Shown: piece by piece, positions 21,500 through 29,850 of the stretch | Numbering within the stretch: the first letter of the stretch is position 1 | Layout: every line of letters starts with the position of its first letter | Assembly (NCBI GenBank): GCA_028709805.1 | Contig: JAQUTL010000028.1 | Location: 1 to 34,978, forward strand | Length of the DNA: 34,978 nucleotides | Direction: 5' to 3' | From: Victivallaceae bacterium | GTDB taxonomy: Bacteria; Verrucomicrobiota; Lentisphaeria; Victivallales; Victivallaceae | The notes under the pieces: generated by a model | The model's input: only the letters and a program-made list of their open reading frames with translations | Databases searched by the model: none | Told to the model about the DNA's origin: nothing | Program-made: the position numbers and the translations under genes

Positions 21500-24052
21500 A
21501 TGTCCCTATCCGGCAATATTCGCGCCGGAGCCGCCTATGTCGAGGTGACAGCCGAAACAAGCAGGCTCCGGCGCAACTTGAAAAACGCCCAGGCGGAACT
21601 GCAAAACTTCGGGCGCTCCTGCACCGCAATCGGACGCGACATGCTGACGCTTTCCGGCGCACTGGCGCTTCCGATGGGCTTGGCGGTCAAAGGATTTGCC
21701 GAGTTTGACGACCAGATGCGCCTCGTCAAGGCCGTTACCAAATCGACGGCGGCGGAGTTTGAATCCCTGACCGCCGTCGCCGCCAGGCTCGGTCGCGAAA
21801 CGTCGTTCACCGCCAAACAGGTTGCGGACGGCATGGTGAGTCTGGGGCGCATGGGCTTTTCGCCCAAAGAGATTGAACAGGCGATCCAGCCGACGCTGGA
21901 CCTGGCGCGCGCCACCGGCACCGAACTTGGCGAAGCCGCCGACATCGCGGCGAACTCCATGCGGATTTTCGGCATTGAAGCAGGCAAAATGTCGAGCGTC
22001 GCGGATGTGCTCACGGCGACGGCGAACGGTTCGGCGCAGACCTTGACCGATCTTTTTGAAGCCTTAAAAATGGCGGGTCCGCAGGCGAAGGCGGCGGGTG
22101 AAAACATCACCGACACCGCCGGCGCCATCGGGATTCTCGCCAATCTCGGCATCAAGGGCAGTCTGGCGGGAACCGCGCTTCGCAAGAGCTTCTCACAGTT
22201 TGCCAAGACCGGTGTGCAGGAAAAATTGAAGGAGGTCGGCGTCGCCACCGTCGACTCCTCCGGCAATCTCCGCAAAATGAAAGACATTATGGCGGACGTC
22301 GGGCGCGTCATGGCGGCGATGCCCAGCGCGGAAAAGATTTCCTTCGCCGAGGAGATTTTCGATATTCGCGGTTCGCTTGCCGGGTTAAGCCTCGGCGGGA
22401 ACGTCGCGGAACTGGAGGCGTTTATCGCCAAACTTGAAAACGTCGAGGGTACCGCGCGCGCCACCGCCGAGGAGATGGATGCGGGACTTGGCGGAAGTTT
22501 CCGCAAACTGATGTCCGCGGTCGAAGGTGCGATGAACGCCGTCGGCAAAGCGCTGGAAACTACGCTTCAGCCGCTGGCCGCAAAACTCACCGATGCGACA
22601 CTGGCGGTGATAAAGTGGATTGAGGCCAACGGAAGGATGATAACCACCGCCGCGGCGGCGGCCGCGGGGATTGCGGCGCTGGGGGCCGGGCTGATCGCCG
22701 TTGGCATTGCGGCAAAGGGAGTCGCCGCCGGAATCGCGGCATTTAACGTTGTGTTGAACGGCTTCATTTATCTCAAGACGGCGTTCGTTGGCGCGATGGC
22801 GGCAATGAGCGCGGCGATGACCGTATTCGAGATGGCAACAGCGGCCGGAATTGGAACAATGGGAGCTATGAAAATCGCCGTCGCCTCATTTTTTGCGACC
22901 AATCCGGCGGGGTGGATCATTGCGATCGGAGCGGCGCTGGCGGGCGTATGCGTCTGGCTCTCTCGGGCCGGGAAATACACCGCCAGCCTCTCCGACAAGA
23001 TGTCGAACCTCCGTCAGAAAGGCGACGAACAGCGTCAAGCCGACCAAAAGAGAATGGAGCGGCTGAATCAGCTTGCGGATAAAGAAAAACTTAACAACGC
23101 GGAGCTTGCCGAGGCGGAATCGCTGACATCCGAGTTAACTTCCCGCTACGGTGATTTTGGCGTCGCCATTGACAAGGTGGCGGGAAAACTGAATCTTGCC
23201 GCCGACGCGCAGTCGCGGCTGAACGAAAAGATGAAACAGGCGGCGCTGGCGGAACTCGACGCGGAGATAGCCGAATACCGCAACAACATCAAAGAGCTTC
23301 AAAACGAAAACGAATCGCTGACCGGCTACTGGAACCACAATTTGTGGAGCCAGATTTCCGGCGGCGAGGAAGAGGCGAACAAAAAGCTGGAGCTGAACGG
23401 CGACCGCATTGTCGAGTATATGAAAAAAATCGGCGCGGTTCAGGAACGGATGCGGGCAATCTCCAACGGCGATGAGGGCGCGGTCACCGGAACCGGCGGT
23501 CTTGACGAGCGCATTGCGAACGACAATCGGCGAAAAGATGCTGTTTCGGAGACGAAGAAGAATTTCCAGAACTCGGTGGATGAGACGGCGCAAAGACGGC
23601 GGAGCGAGGATTTTGACCGTCAGCTCGAAACGCTGGTTTCCGATAACCGTTCAGCCGGAATATCCGCGCTGGAAAAGCTGGTCGCAGCCTATGCGGCGAC
23701 GGCAGAACAGCTGAAAGCGCGGTTTTCCACCGTTTTGTCCGAGGCGGAGTCCGACGGCGCGGTGGATGACGGCGAACGCGAACAGCTCGACCTGATCCGG
23801 CAGGGCTGCGAGAATGCCGAGTCGCTGTTTGACAAATATTCCGAAAAGCTCCGGGCCGCACGGGAGGGAACGCGGGAGGTGGCGGAAAAAATCAAACCGC
23901 AGGGGAGCTTTTTCGCCGACTCCCTGTCGCGCATGGTCAACGGCGGCGGCGACGCCCGCCGCACCGCCACCGCCGCCGAAGAGATCGCCCGCAACGGCAA
24001 GGAGACCAACCGGCTGTTGAAATCGCTTGACTTCGGAATGGAATTCAGTTAA
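21500..24052 (+). CDS. Tail tape measure protein, TP901 type
   Basis: 850 residues; AAGGAG sits seven bases before ATG. N-terminal coiled coil (TSRLRRNLKNAQAELQNFG). The PhageMin_Tail domain covers about 65-280 (DDQMRLVKAVTKSTAAEFE, LGRETSFTAKQVADGMVSL, TGTELGEAADIAANSMRIFG). Several hydrophobic segments lie between about 370 and 495, and charged coiled coils follow to the end. Tape measures set tail length and enter the host envelope during DNA delivery. At roughly 0.15 nm per residue the tail would be about 125 nm, minus any processing. The hydrophobic segments may form the membrane channel. Confidence 0.9.
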   Translation: MSLSGNIRAGAAYVEVTAETSRLRRNLKNAQAELQNFGRSCTAIGRDMLTLSGALALPMGLAVKGFAEFDDQMRLVKAVTKSTAAEFESLTAVAARLGRETSFTAKQVADGMVSLGRMGFSPKEIEQAIQPTLDLARATGTELGEAADIAANSMRIFGIEAGKMSSVADVLTATANGSAQTLTDLFEALKMAGPQAKAAGENITDTAGAIGILANLGIKGSLAGTALRKSFSQFAKTGVQEKLKEVGVATVDSSGNLRKMKDIMADVGRVMAAMPSAEKISFAEEIFDIRGSLAGLSLGGNVAELEAFIAKLENVEGTARATAEEMDAGLGGSFRKLMSAVEGAMNAVGKALETTLQPLAAKLTDATLAVIKWIEANGRMITTAAAAAAGIAALGAGLIAVGIAAKGVAAGIAAFNVVLNGFIYLKTAFVGAMAAMSAAMTVFEMATAAGIGTMGAMKIAVASFFATNPAGWIIAIGAALAGVCVWLSRAGKYTASLSDKMSNLRQKGDEQRQADQKRMERLNQLADKEKLNNAELAEAESLTSELTSRYGDFGVAIDKVAGKLNLAADAQSRLNEKMKQAALAELDAEIAEYRNNIKELQNENESLTGYWNHNLWSQISGGEEEANKKLELNGDRIVEYMKKIGAVQERMRAISNGDEGAVTGTGGLDERIANDNRRKDAVSETKKNFQNSVDETAQRRRSEDFDRQLETLVSDNRSAGISALEKLVAAYAATAEQLKARFSTVLSEAESDGAVDDGEREQLDLIRQGCENAESLFDKYSEKLRAAREGTREVAEKIKPQGSFFADSLSRMVNGGGDARRTATAAEEIARNGKETNRLLKSLDFGMEFS

Positions 24053-24065
24053 AAAAGGAAAAAAC

Positions 24066-24881
24066 ATGGCGAGAATTGAACTTGCATATTCAAACAACGA
24101 CCACGCGCTGAACGCGGCCGGCGCTTACGACTCTGCCAAGCTCGGCTATCTGGTGTTCGAGGCGGCCGACGAGAAAGCGGCGGTCGAGGCGGTTTACAAC
24201 CACACTCCGGCCCGCTATGCCGGAGTTCCGCTTGAACTGGTGGAAATCGAGGAGCGGCTGGCGGAAAACATCTTCAAGGTAAGCGCCGCTTATCGCCGCT
24301 CCTCGGCGTCCCGGGCCGCTGCGGCCGAAAATGATGATCCGGCGTTCTCCTTCGACACCGGCGGCGGAACCCAGCATATCACCCAGAGTCTCGAAACGGT
24401 CGGACGGTATCCCGGGTCCGCACCTGATTTGAACGGAGCCATCGGCTACGACGGTCAGAGTGTCGCCGGAGTTGAAATCACCATGCCGGTGATGAACTTC
24501 ACCGAGACCCGGTACTTGAAAAACTCAAAAGTGACCACCGCCTACAAAACCCGGGTTGCCGAATGCACCGGACGGGTCAATGACGAGAAATTCAAGGGGT
24601 ACAGCAAAGGCGAAGTTCTTTTTCTGGGCGCCTCCGGCGCAAGGCGCGGCGTCTCCAACGATGATTTGTGGGAGATAACCTTCAAATTCGCGGTGTCTCC
24701 GAACCGGAAAAACATCCGGATCGGCGGAATCGCAATTCCGGCAAAATACGGCTGGGACTATCTGTGGGTGCGCTACGCCGACAATGTTGGAAACGACACC
24801 CTGGTCAAACGCCCATGTGCCGCCTACTGCGAGCGGGTGTATGAATTCGCCGACTTCGGGAAACTGGGGCTGGGCCGATGA
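24066..24881 (+). CDS. Tail protein after the tape measure (unknown family)
   Basis: 271 residues; ATG 24066 lies 13 bases after the tape measure stop with AAAGGA upstream. An N-terminal region (SNNDHALNAAGAYDSAKLGYLVFEA) precedes a beta-rich domain with GYDGQSVAGVEITMPVMNF, KTRVAECTGRVNDEKFKGY and WEITFKFAVSPNRKNIRIGG. The position is that of a distal tail or baseplate hub protein, but no diagnostic motif is seen. Stop overlaps the next start by four bases. Confidence 0.5.
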   Translation: MARIELAYSNNDHALNAAGAYDSAKLGYLVFEAADEKAAVEAVYNHTPARYAGVPLELVEIEERLAENIFKVSAAYRRSSASRAAAAENDDPAFSFDTGGGTQHITQSLETVGRYPGSAPDLNGAIGYDGQSVAGVEITMPVMNFTETRYLKNSKVTTAYKTRVAECTGRVNDEKFKGYSKGEVLFLGASGARRGVSNDDLWEITFKFAVSPNRKNIRIGGIAIPAKYGWDYLWVRYADNVGNDTLVKRPCAAYCERVYEFADFGKLGLGR

Positions 24882-25708
24882 AAAAGGTGGTAAAAGGAGA
24901 AAAGCTGGCAATCCGCGCATCCGACTGGAACAGCGTCGTAAACGCGGCGGAACTGGTGAAAAACAATACGCTGAATCAACGCACCGGCTATGGCGGTTCT
25001 CCGGCCGTCGAGGTGATGATCCGCAACGACGGTGTCGCGGCAATGACCGGCTTTTCGGCGGTGCGCATTGACACATTATTAATAAGCGACTGCGCCGCCC
25101 TGGTGTTTTCGGCGTTTCCGGCGGAATCCGGCGATGACATTTCCGGCATCGTTCAACAGCCGGTGATCCCCGGCGAACTCGGAAGCGCCGTTATTTCGGG
25201 ACTTTCCCGCGGTCGGGTAAATGTGCTTGACACTTCCCATGAATACGCGGTTCCGGACGGCTCGGGCAAACTGGCGTCGGCGGCGTCCGGCAGCTGCCGC
25301 ATGATCGGGAAATCGAACAGTACCGGAATCCAAATGAAAGCACTGCTGCTCCGGGCTGGAGCCCAATCGGATTGTGCCGCCGACGGGCCGTTTGCCGCGA
25401 CCTTTGACGCGGTCTTGAATCTCGTCAATGTAGCATCCGGCTATGCCAGCTGCAACGGCAAATTCATGACTGTGCGGACCGCGAAGCTGGTTCCGCAAAA
25501 CGGCATTATCTGCGTTCACGCGCAGTTGAACGCCAATGGCGAGTGGAGCGAACCGATATTGATGTTTGCCGAACCGGACGCCAACCACTTCCCGGTGGGC
25601 GCGGTGGAGACGACGGGCGGCGCCGTCCGCTGTCACAGCTTCAATGTTCCGGTGGCGGTCATCCTTGAGACCGCGGAATGTCCGCTGGGCGGCGCGGTGA
25701 GCTTATGA
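24878..25708 (+). CDS. Tail/fibre region structural protein (unknown)
   Basis: 276 residues, beginning KKVVKGEKLAIRASDWNSVVNAAE and then mostly beta strands rich in Gly, Ala, Ser and Val, with ten cysteines scattered through it. LAIRASDWNSVVNAA resembles the N-terminal anchor of phage proteins that attach fibres to the tail tip. Start by ATGA overlap; stop overlaps the next gene. No enzyme motif is seen. A baseplate or fibre-adaptor role is inferred from its place. Confidence 0.45.
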   Translation: MKKVVKGEKLAIRASDWNSVVNAAELVKNNTLNQRTGYGGSPAVEVMIRNDGVAAMTGFSAVRIDTLLISDCAALVFSAFPAESGDDISGIVQQPVIPGELGSAVISGLSRGRVNVLDTSHEYAVPDGSGKLASAASGSCRMIGKSNSTGIQMKALLLRAGAQSDCAADGPFAATFDAVLNLVNVASGYASCNGKFMTVRTAKLVPQNGIICVHAQLNANGEWSEPILMFAEPDANHFPVGAVETTGGAVRCHSFNVPVAVILETAECPLGGAVSL

Positions 25709-26109
25709 GAATAGCGACCGGCTTTAACGGAAGGATTCTCACCCGAAAAGGGAAACTGCTGACTGCTCAAAATACCTGTTTTCACATTGCGGTCAAAACC
25801 GACGGTTTTCAGCACCCCGGCTGCATAGACCTGAATCCGGGAATGCGGCGCTTTATTTCGCGGAACGATTCCGCCGGCCGCTTCAGCAAGCTTTATTTTG
25901 TCGACATGTCGCCGGGCGGCTTCGACGTGAAACTGCGCTGGAACGACGGCCACAGTCCGTATCCCGAGATTGAAAATATGGAGATATGGGTGTTCGGGAA
26001 ATATTTTCCCAGCCGGAGCTATCCGAAGGCGGATGACGACTACACCACCGTCTGCAATGTAAAAATCGAGAAAAACGGAGAAATAAAAATCGATGGAGAA
26101 CCTCTGTAA
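25705..26109 (+). CDS. Small tail-tip protein (unknown)
   Basis: 134 residues from ATG 25705 (TTATGA overlap with the upstream stop). Contains QHPGCIDLNPGMRRFISRND, VDMSPGGFDVKLRWNDGHSPYP and EIWVFGKYFPSRSYPKADDDY, and a lysine/isoleucine-rich end (CNVKIEKNGEIKIDG). Compact beta-rich domain, unlike its fibre-type neighbours. No family recognised. Confidence 0.45.
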   Translation: MRIATGFNGRILTRKGKLLTAQNTCFHIAVKTDGFQHPGCIDLNPGMRRFISRNDSAGRFSKLYFVDMSPGGFDVKLRWNDGHSPYPEIENMEIWVFGKYFPSRSYPKADDDYTTVCNVKIEKNGEIKIDGEPL

Positions 26110-27429
26110 ATGCAGGAAATAATAATTTACGTCGCCGCGAACGAGACGCTGGGAACGGTGCGCGATCGTGCCAACGCCATGGACGCTTCACCGCCGACAC
26201 TGGCTCTGGGGGCTTCGGTCCGGCTCAGGCTCCGGCTGTTCGCCGCAAGCGACGCGGATCAGGCATACGACTTCGAATCTCTGTCCGGCGTCGTCTCGTG
26301 GCAGTTTGCCATGGACACGGATTTCGACGCGGCGACCACTCACAAAATCGTTGCGGACAATGCCGCCATAACCGCGGACGAAGTTGCCGATGGCAACGAA
26401 ACTTTCACCGAAGTGGCGATTCCGGTTTCCAATATGAACACCGAAGAATTGACCGCGGCGCTCGGCGCCGCCGAAACGCTGTCGCTGAACGGCGAACTAT
26501 GCGGCTATGACGCCGACGCCAAATTGATTTTTGTTTTGCAGATCAAAGGATTCACGGTAAGAAACCGCATCATCTCCTCCGGCGACCCGACTGAAATCGC
26601 CGCCGGGTATTTGAATGAATCGCAGGTGCGGAGCCTGATCGCCTCCGGCATGGTTCTGCGGTTTTCCTCCGACGGAACGGCATGGCACGACAATCAGGCG
26701 GCCGGCGATCTTTATTTCAGCTTCAGGAGTGGCGCTTCGGCGGCGTCAGTCTGGAGCAAGGCGGTGAAACTGCCCGCCGGAAACGACGGGCGCGACGCCT
26801 ATATGTATGTCGCCTACGCCGCCGAGCCGGACGGAACCGGATTTTCTCTTGCGCCGTCGAATTCTCTGAAATATCGGGCGGAGATTCACACGGCGGCGCC
26901 GATCACTCCCGCCGCTTCCGACTTCGCCGGCGCGGTCTGGGTGAAATATCTCGGCGACAACGGTGTGACCGAAAGCCTGCCGTGGAGTGCGATTACCGGC
27001 AAACCGGAAACTTTCGCACCGGCGGCTCACTCCCACGGCATGACCGGAATAACGGATGGCGCGCGGCAGAAGACCAGAACCGAAAGCAACCCGGCGTCAC
27101 TGTATCTGGATGCGCCGGTTCTTATCAACGGCGCCGTCAATACCGCCGATACGCTGGAAATGGTTTTCACTTCGGTCAAAAACGGCGACGAAAGCAATTA
27201 CACCGGAGCCTCCGGTGATTTTTTCACCTGGGAGTATCATGTAAAATGCGCCCGCGACCTCACCGCCATTAACACCGGCGACATGGTGCAAATTGATATT
27301 CCGGCTGTTCTGGCGCGACTGAACACCGCGGCTACCGTCCATGTATTCGTAATTCGTGGAATTTATAATGCCGCCGCGGCGAACAAGCTGAAACTGTACG
27401 TCAGCTACGCTTACAGTTATGAGGCGTAA
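26110..27429 (+). CDS. Tail fibre or upper baseplate protein
   Basis: 439 residues starting one base after the previous stop. The N-terminal 140 residues are a beta-sandwich-like domain (VRLRLRLFAASDADQAYDFE, VSWQFAMDTDFD), as in BppU-type upper baseplate proteins. Near 300 is WSAITGKPETFAPAAHSHGMTG, the G-K-P-x-x-F-x-P-x-x-H-x-H motif found repeatedly in tail fibres. The C-terminal domain ends YVSYAYSYEA. It probably anchors or forms part of the receptor-binding apparatus. Confidence 0.65.
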   Translation: MQEIIIYVAANETLGTVRDRANAMDASPPTLALGASVRLRLRLFAASDADQAYDFESLSGVVSWQFAMDTDFDAATTHKIVADNAAITADEVADGNETFTEVAIPVSNMNTEELTAALGAAETLSLNGELCGYDADAKLIFVLQIKGFTVRNRIISSGDPTEIAAGYLNESQVRSLIASGMVLRFSSDGTAWHDNQAAGDLYFSFRSGASAASVWSKAVKLPAGNDGRDAYMYVAYAAEPDGTGFSLAPSNSLKYRAEIHTAAPITPAASDFAGAVWVKYLGDNGVTESLPWSAITGKPETFAPAAHSHGMTGITDGARQKTRTESNPASLYLDAPVLINGAVNTADTLEMVFTSVKNGDESNYTGASGDFFTWEYHVKCARDLTAINTGDMVQIDIPAVLARLNTAATVHVFVIRGIYNAAAANKLKLYVSYAYSYEA

Positions 27430-27431
27430 AA

Positions 27432-28469
27432 ATGAAAATTCCCTGCAAATTCAACCCGTTGGGCTTTGGCGGAACCATTACCGTCGAGCCGATTCAGGGC
27501 GGGTGCGGAGTATTCGTTTTTTCCGGCTCAACTCCGACGTCCAGCGGCATGGCGATGAGCGATATAGTGCTGTTTCAACAGCAGAATAATTCTATGACCG
27601 TCTGGCTCGGAGGCGCGGTGAACGGCTGTATGGTAAACGACTACACATCGGCCGCCGTCAGCCGCGGCGGAATCATCGCCAGCGCCGTAATCAACAGCCG
27701 CGGTACGCTCCGCGTGTATTCCGGGGGCATTGTTTCCACCGCAGTGATCAACAGCCGCGGCGCGCTCACGGCGGCCGGCGGAACCGTGCGCTCCGCCGCG
27801 GTGATGTGCGGCGGTGAGTTGAACGTTTCAAACGGCGGCTCGGCGGCGGGCGTCGCGGTTGAGAGCGGCGGGAGCCTCTATGCTTCACCGGGCGTGTATT
27901 TGAACGGCGTGAGGCTGGACTCCGGCACTTCGCTGACGGTTTCAAGCGGAACCTCGGCTTTTAATGTTGAAGTTTTGCCGGGCGCGTCACATTTTGTCAG
28001 CTCCGGCGGAATCAGCCGGGATGTCATCCTGCATTCGGGCGGCATCGTATTCATTCCGGTTTTGTTCGGTCCGGACTCTCAGACCGCGTTGACCGGAAGC
28101 TGCCCCGGCGGAACATTCCTCGCCGCCTCCGGCTCCAGCCTGAATTTTCCAATTGAAAGCCGCCAGCACCAGATCGTCAGCTGGGGCGGCATGGCGGCAT
28201 CGGGAACACTCAACGGCGGCTCGCAGACCATTCTGAACGGCGGCTCGGCGAGCTGCACCGCCATTCTTTCCGGCGGCGTTCAGATCGTCAGCTCCGGCGG
28301 CAAATCAAACGTCGGAACGGTTTTTTCCGGCGGCAATCTTTATGTGCAGTACGGCGGAAGCATCGATTCGTTCACCGTCTCATCCGGCGGCAGGCTGTAT
28401 GTCTCGGCCGGAGGTTCCGCAACCAACATCGCCAGCTGTGCCGGCGCAACCATCAACTATGTGGGATAA
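27432..28469 (+). CDS. Fibre-region protein with AIDA/TibA-type beta-helix repeats
   Basis: 345 residues. After about 75 residues it consists of repeats of 18-20 residues containing S/N-G-G-x-x-x-x-x-V/A-x-x-G-G-x-L-x-V, such as VYSGGIVSTAVINSRGALT, VSNGGSAAGVAVESGGSL and VSSGGKSNVGTVFSGGNL. These match the passenger repeats of autotransporter adhesins (AIDA-I, TibA) that form beta-helices. There is no signal peptide and no autotransporter barrel, so it is not an exported adhesin by itself. Its place among fibre genes suggests the beta-helix is a shaft or receptor-binding part of the virion. Six cysteines are present, mostly outside the regular repeat core. Confidence 0.75.
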   Translation: MKIPCKFNPLGFGGTITVEPIQGGCGVFVFSGSTPTSSGMAMSDIVLFQQQNNSMTVWLGGAVNGCMVNDYTSAAVSRGGIIASAVINSRGTLRVYSGGIVSTAVINSRGALTAAGGTVRSAAVMCGGELNVSNGGSAAGVAVESGGSLYASPGVYLNGVRLDSGTSLTVSSGTSAFNVEVLPGASHFVSSGGISRDVILHSGGIVFIPVLFGPDSQTALTGSCPGGTFLAASGSSLNFPIESRQHQIVSWGGMAASGTLNGGSQTILNGGSASCTAILSGGVQIVSSGGKSNVGTVFSGGNLYVQYGGSIDSFTVSSGGRLYVSAGGSATNIASCAGATINYVG

Positions 28470-29252
28470 ATGGAAAACATCAAAATAAAACTTGCAAAAA
28501 ACAATGGTTCGACCTTAACGGGTGGCGACAACCGGAAAAGCCTGCCGATGCCGCCGGTGATCACCAGAGGCGTGGCGTTCATTCTTGAAGCCGAACTTGA
28601 CGGGGTGAATGGCGAAGACGCCGGTTCGCGGGTCTGGAGCGCCGTCGCCGCGCAGGATTTCAAGGCGAAGACGCCGGTTCTTCTGCGGTCATCGTCGTAC
28701 ATTGTCGATGGAAATACGCTGTTTTTCACCTTTGAAGGCGTTGACACCGTTCCACTGGCGGCGGCGCTCGGCGACAGGCCGAAGCTGCCAATCGGCATTG
28801 AAATAACCGGTATTCCCGCCGGCAAATCCGAACCGGACACGGTCTACCAGTTTTCCGCGATTATCCACAACCGGCGAGACATCGGCGGCTCGCCGCCGGA
28901 ACCCGTCCAGCCGGATTTTTACCGGAAAACCCAGGTGGACGCATTGGTGAAAACCGCGCTGGCCACCGCAAACAACGCGCTGAAAGCCTCCGCCGAGGCA
29001 TTGGCGCTGGTCAACGGCTCGCTCGCCTCGCGTTCGGTGCCGATAATTTCGGATGAGGTGCAAAACGGCGTCTGGGCAAAGGGATTCTCCGATTTGGATA
29101 TTGACCGAGAATGCATGGTTCAGCTCATCAATCCCGACGGGCTGATCTGCACCGAGGATCCGCTGATTATCGTCCGCTGGACGGCGGTCGGGCTTGAGGT
29201 GGATTTCGGACAAATTGAAATAATGGACGGCTGGAAGGCGGTATTGAGTTGA
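28470..29252 (+). CDS. Fibre-region structural protein (unknown)
   Basis: 260 residues; start follows immediately on the previous stop. The N-terminal 110 residues are a beta domain (GVAFILEAELDGVNGEDAG, VLLRSSSYIVDGNTLFFTFEG) like those in phage baseplate/fibre adaptors. A Pro-rich hinge (GSPPEPVQPDFY) leads to helix TQVDALVKTALATANNALKA, probably trimeric coiled coil, then a small terminal domain. It overlaps the next short gene by four bases at a TTGA junction. Confidence 0.5.
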   Translation: MENIKIKLAKNNGSTLTGGDNRKSLPMPPVITRGVAFILEAELDGVNGEDAGSRVWSAVAAQDFKAKTPVLLRSSSYIVDGNTLFFTFEGVDTVPLAAALGDRPKLPIGIEITGIPAGKSEPDTVYQFSAIIHNRRDIGGSPPEPVQPDFYRKTQVDALVKTALATANNALKASAEALALVNGSLASRSVPIISDEVQNGVWAKGFSDLDIDRECMVQLINPDGLICTEDPLIIVRWTAVGLEVDFGQIEIMDGWKAVLS

Positions 29253-29401
29253 GTGAAGAAAAATACAAAATCTTTTACAGTAAACTGGACGGCGAGCGCC
29301 GTCTGACCCGGGTGGACGTCGCCACCGGCGAAATTGAATATTCGCTGGACGGCGGCAGAACCTGGCTGAAAATTCAGAGGAAAAACTTAACATGGAAGTA
29401 G
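29249..29401 (+). CDS. 50-residue Asp-box protein
   Basis: TTG start at 29249, overlapping the previous stop (TTGA). The product reads MSEEKYKIFYSKLDGERR and ends QRKNLTWK. Residues 32-39 (SLDGGRTW) match the Asp-box S-x-D-x-G-x-T-W exactly. A similar motif is in the next gene, so the two share a module. The TTG start lacks a clear ribosome site, so translation probably depends on coupling. Confidence 0.55.
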   Translation: MSEEKYKIFYSKLDGERRLTRVDVATGEIEYSLDGGRTWLKIQRKNLTWK

Positions 29402-29408
29402 GTGAATC

Positions 29409-29849
29409 ATGAAAACCGCAATAGCCGGCACCACAAGAATCATGCTCTATCTGGAGGACGGGGACAACTCGCTGTGGCTCTCGTTCGACCGCGGGCAGAC
29501 CTTTACGGCGGTCAAATCCGAGCGCGGTGAAAAAGGTGAAAAGGGAGAGCGCGGTGAAAACGGACTGAACGGTTCAAATGGCAAAGACGGCGCGCCGGGG
29601 GAACGCGGCGAAAAGGGGGAACGGGGCGCTAAAGGCGAGAATGGGGACAAAGGCGAACCCGGCGCGGGAATCAATATCGCCGGAGCATCTGAAAACGAAA
29701 TACTCGTCGCCGACGGTGCGGGCGGCGTGAAAAATTCCGGCCTTGGTTTTACCGTCGAATCGCCGGACGGCAGACGCGACGCCCGCCGGATTCCCACTTG
29801 GAACGCGGTGATTACATACATCAGAAAAAACCTCAGAAAGGATAATTAA
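29409..29849 (+). CDS. Collagen-like phage fibre protein
   Basis: 146 residues. An N-terminal module (MLYLEDGDNSLWLSFDRGQTF) includes the Asp-box-like SFDRGQTF at 25-32. Residues 40-87 are 16 unbroken Gly-X-Y triplets rich in Glu, Lys and Arg (GEKGEKGERGENG and so on), which should form a collagen triple helix stabilised by charge pairs. The C-terminal 58 residues (AGASENEILVADGAGGVKNSG) look like a trimerisation or attachment domain. Collagen-like stalks are known in phage fibres. The coding bases are highly repetitive, so the triplet number may vary between relatives. Confidence 0.8.
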   Translation: MKTAIAGTTRIMLYLEDGDNSLWLSFDRGQTFTAVKSERGEKGEKGERGENGLNGSNGKDGAPGERGEKGERGAKGENGDKGEPGAGINIAGASENEILVADGAGGVKNSGLGFTVESPDGRRDARRIPTWNAVITYIRKNLRKDN

Positions 29850-29850
29850 C

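Noticed and set aside
21535..22548. Reverse-strand open frame within the tape measure gene
   Set aside because: Ser/Ala-rich composition typical of antisense of Ala/Gly-rich coding sequence.
27600..28450. Complete autotransporter adhesin
   Set aside because: No signal peptide and no C-terminal barrel; only the passenger-type repeats are present.
29520..29670. CRISPR-like or tandem DNA repeat
   Set aside because: The repetitive bases are explained by collagen Gly-X-Y codons in an open frame.
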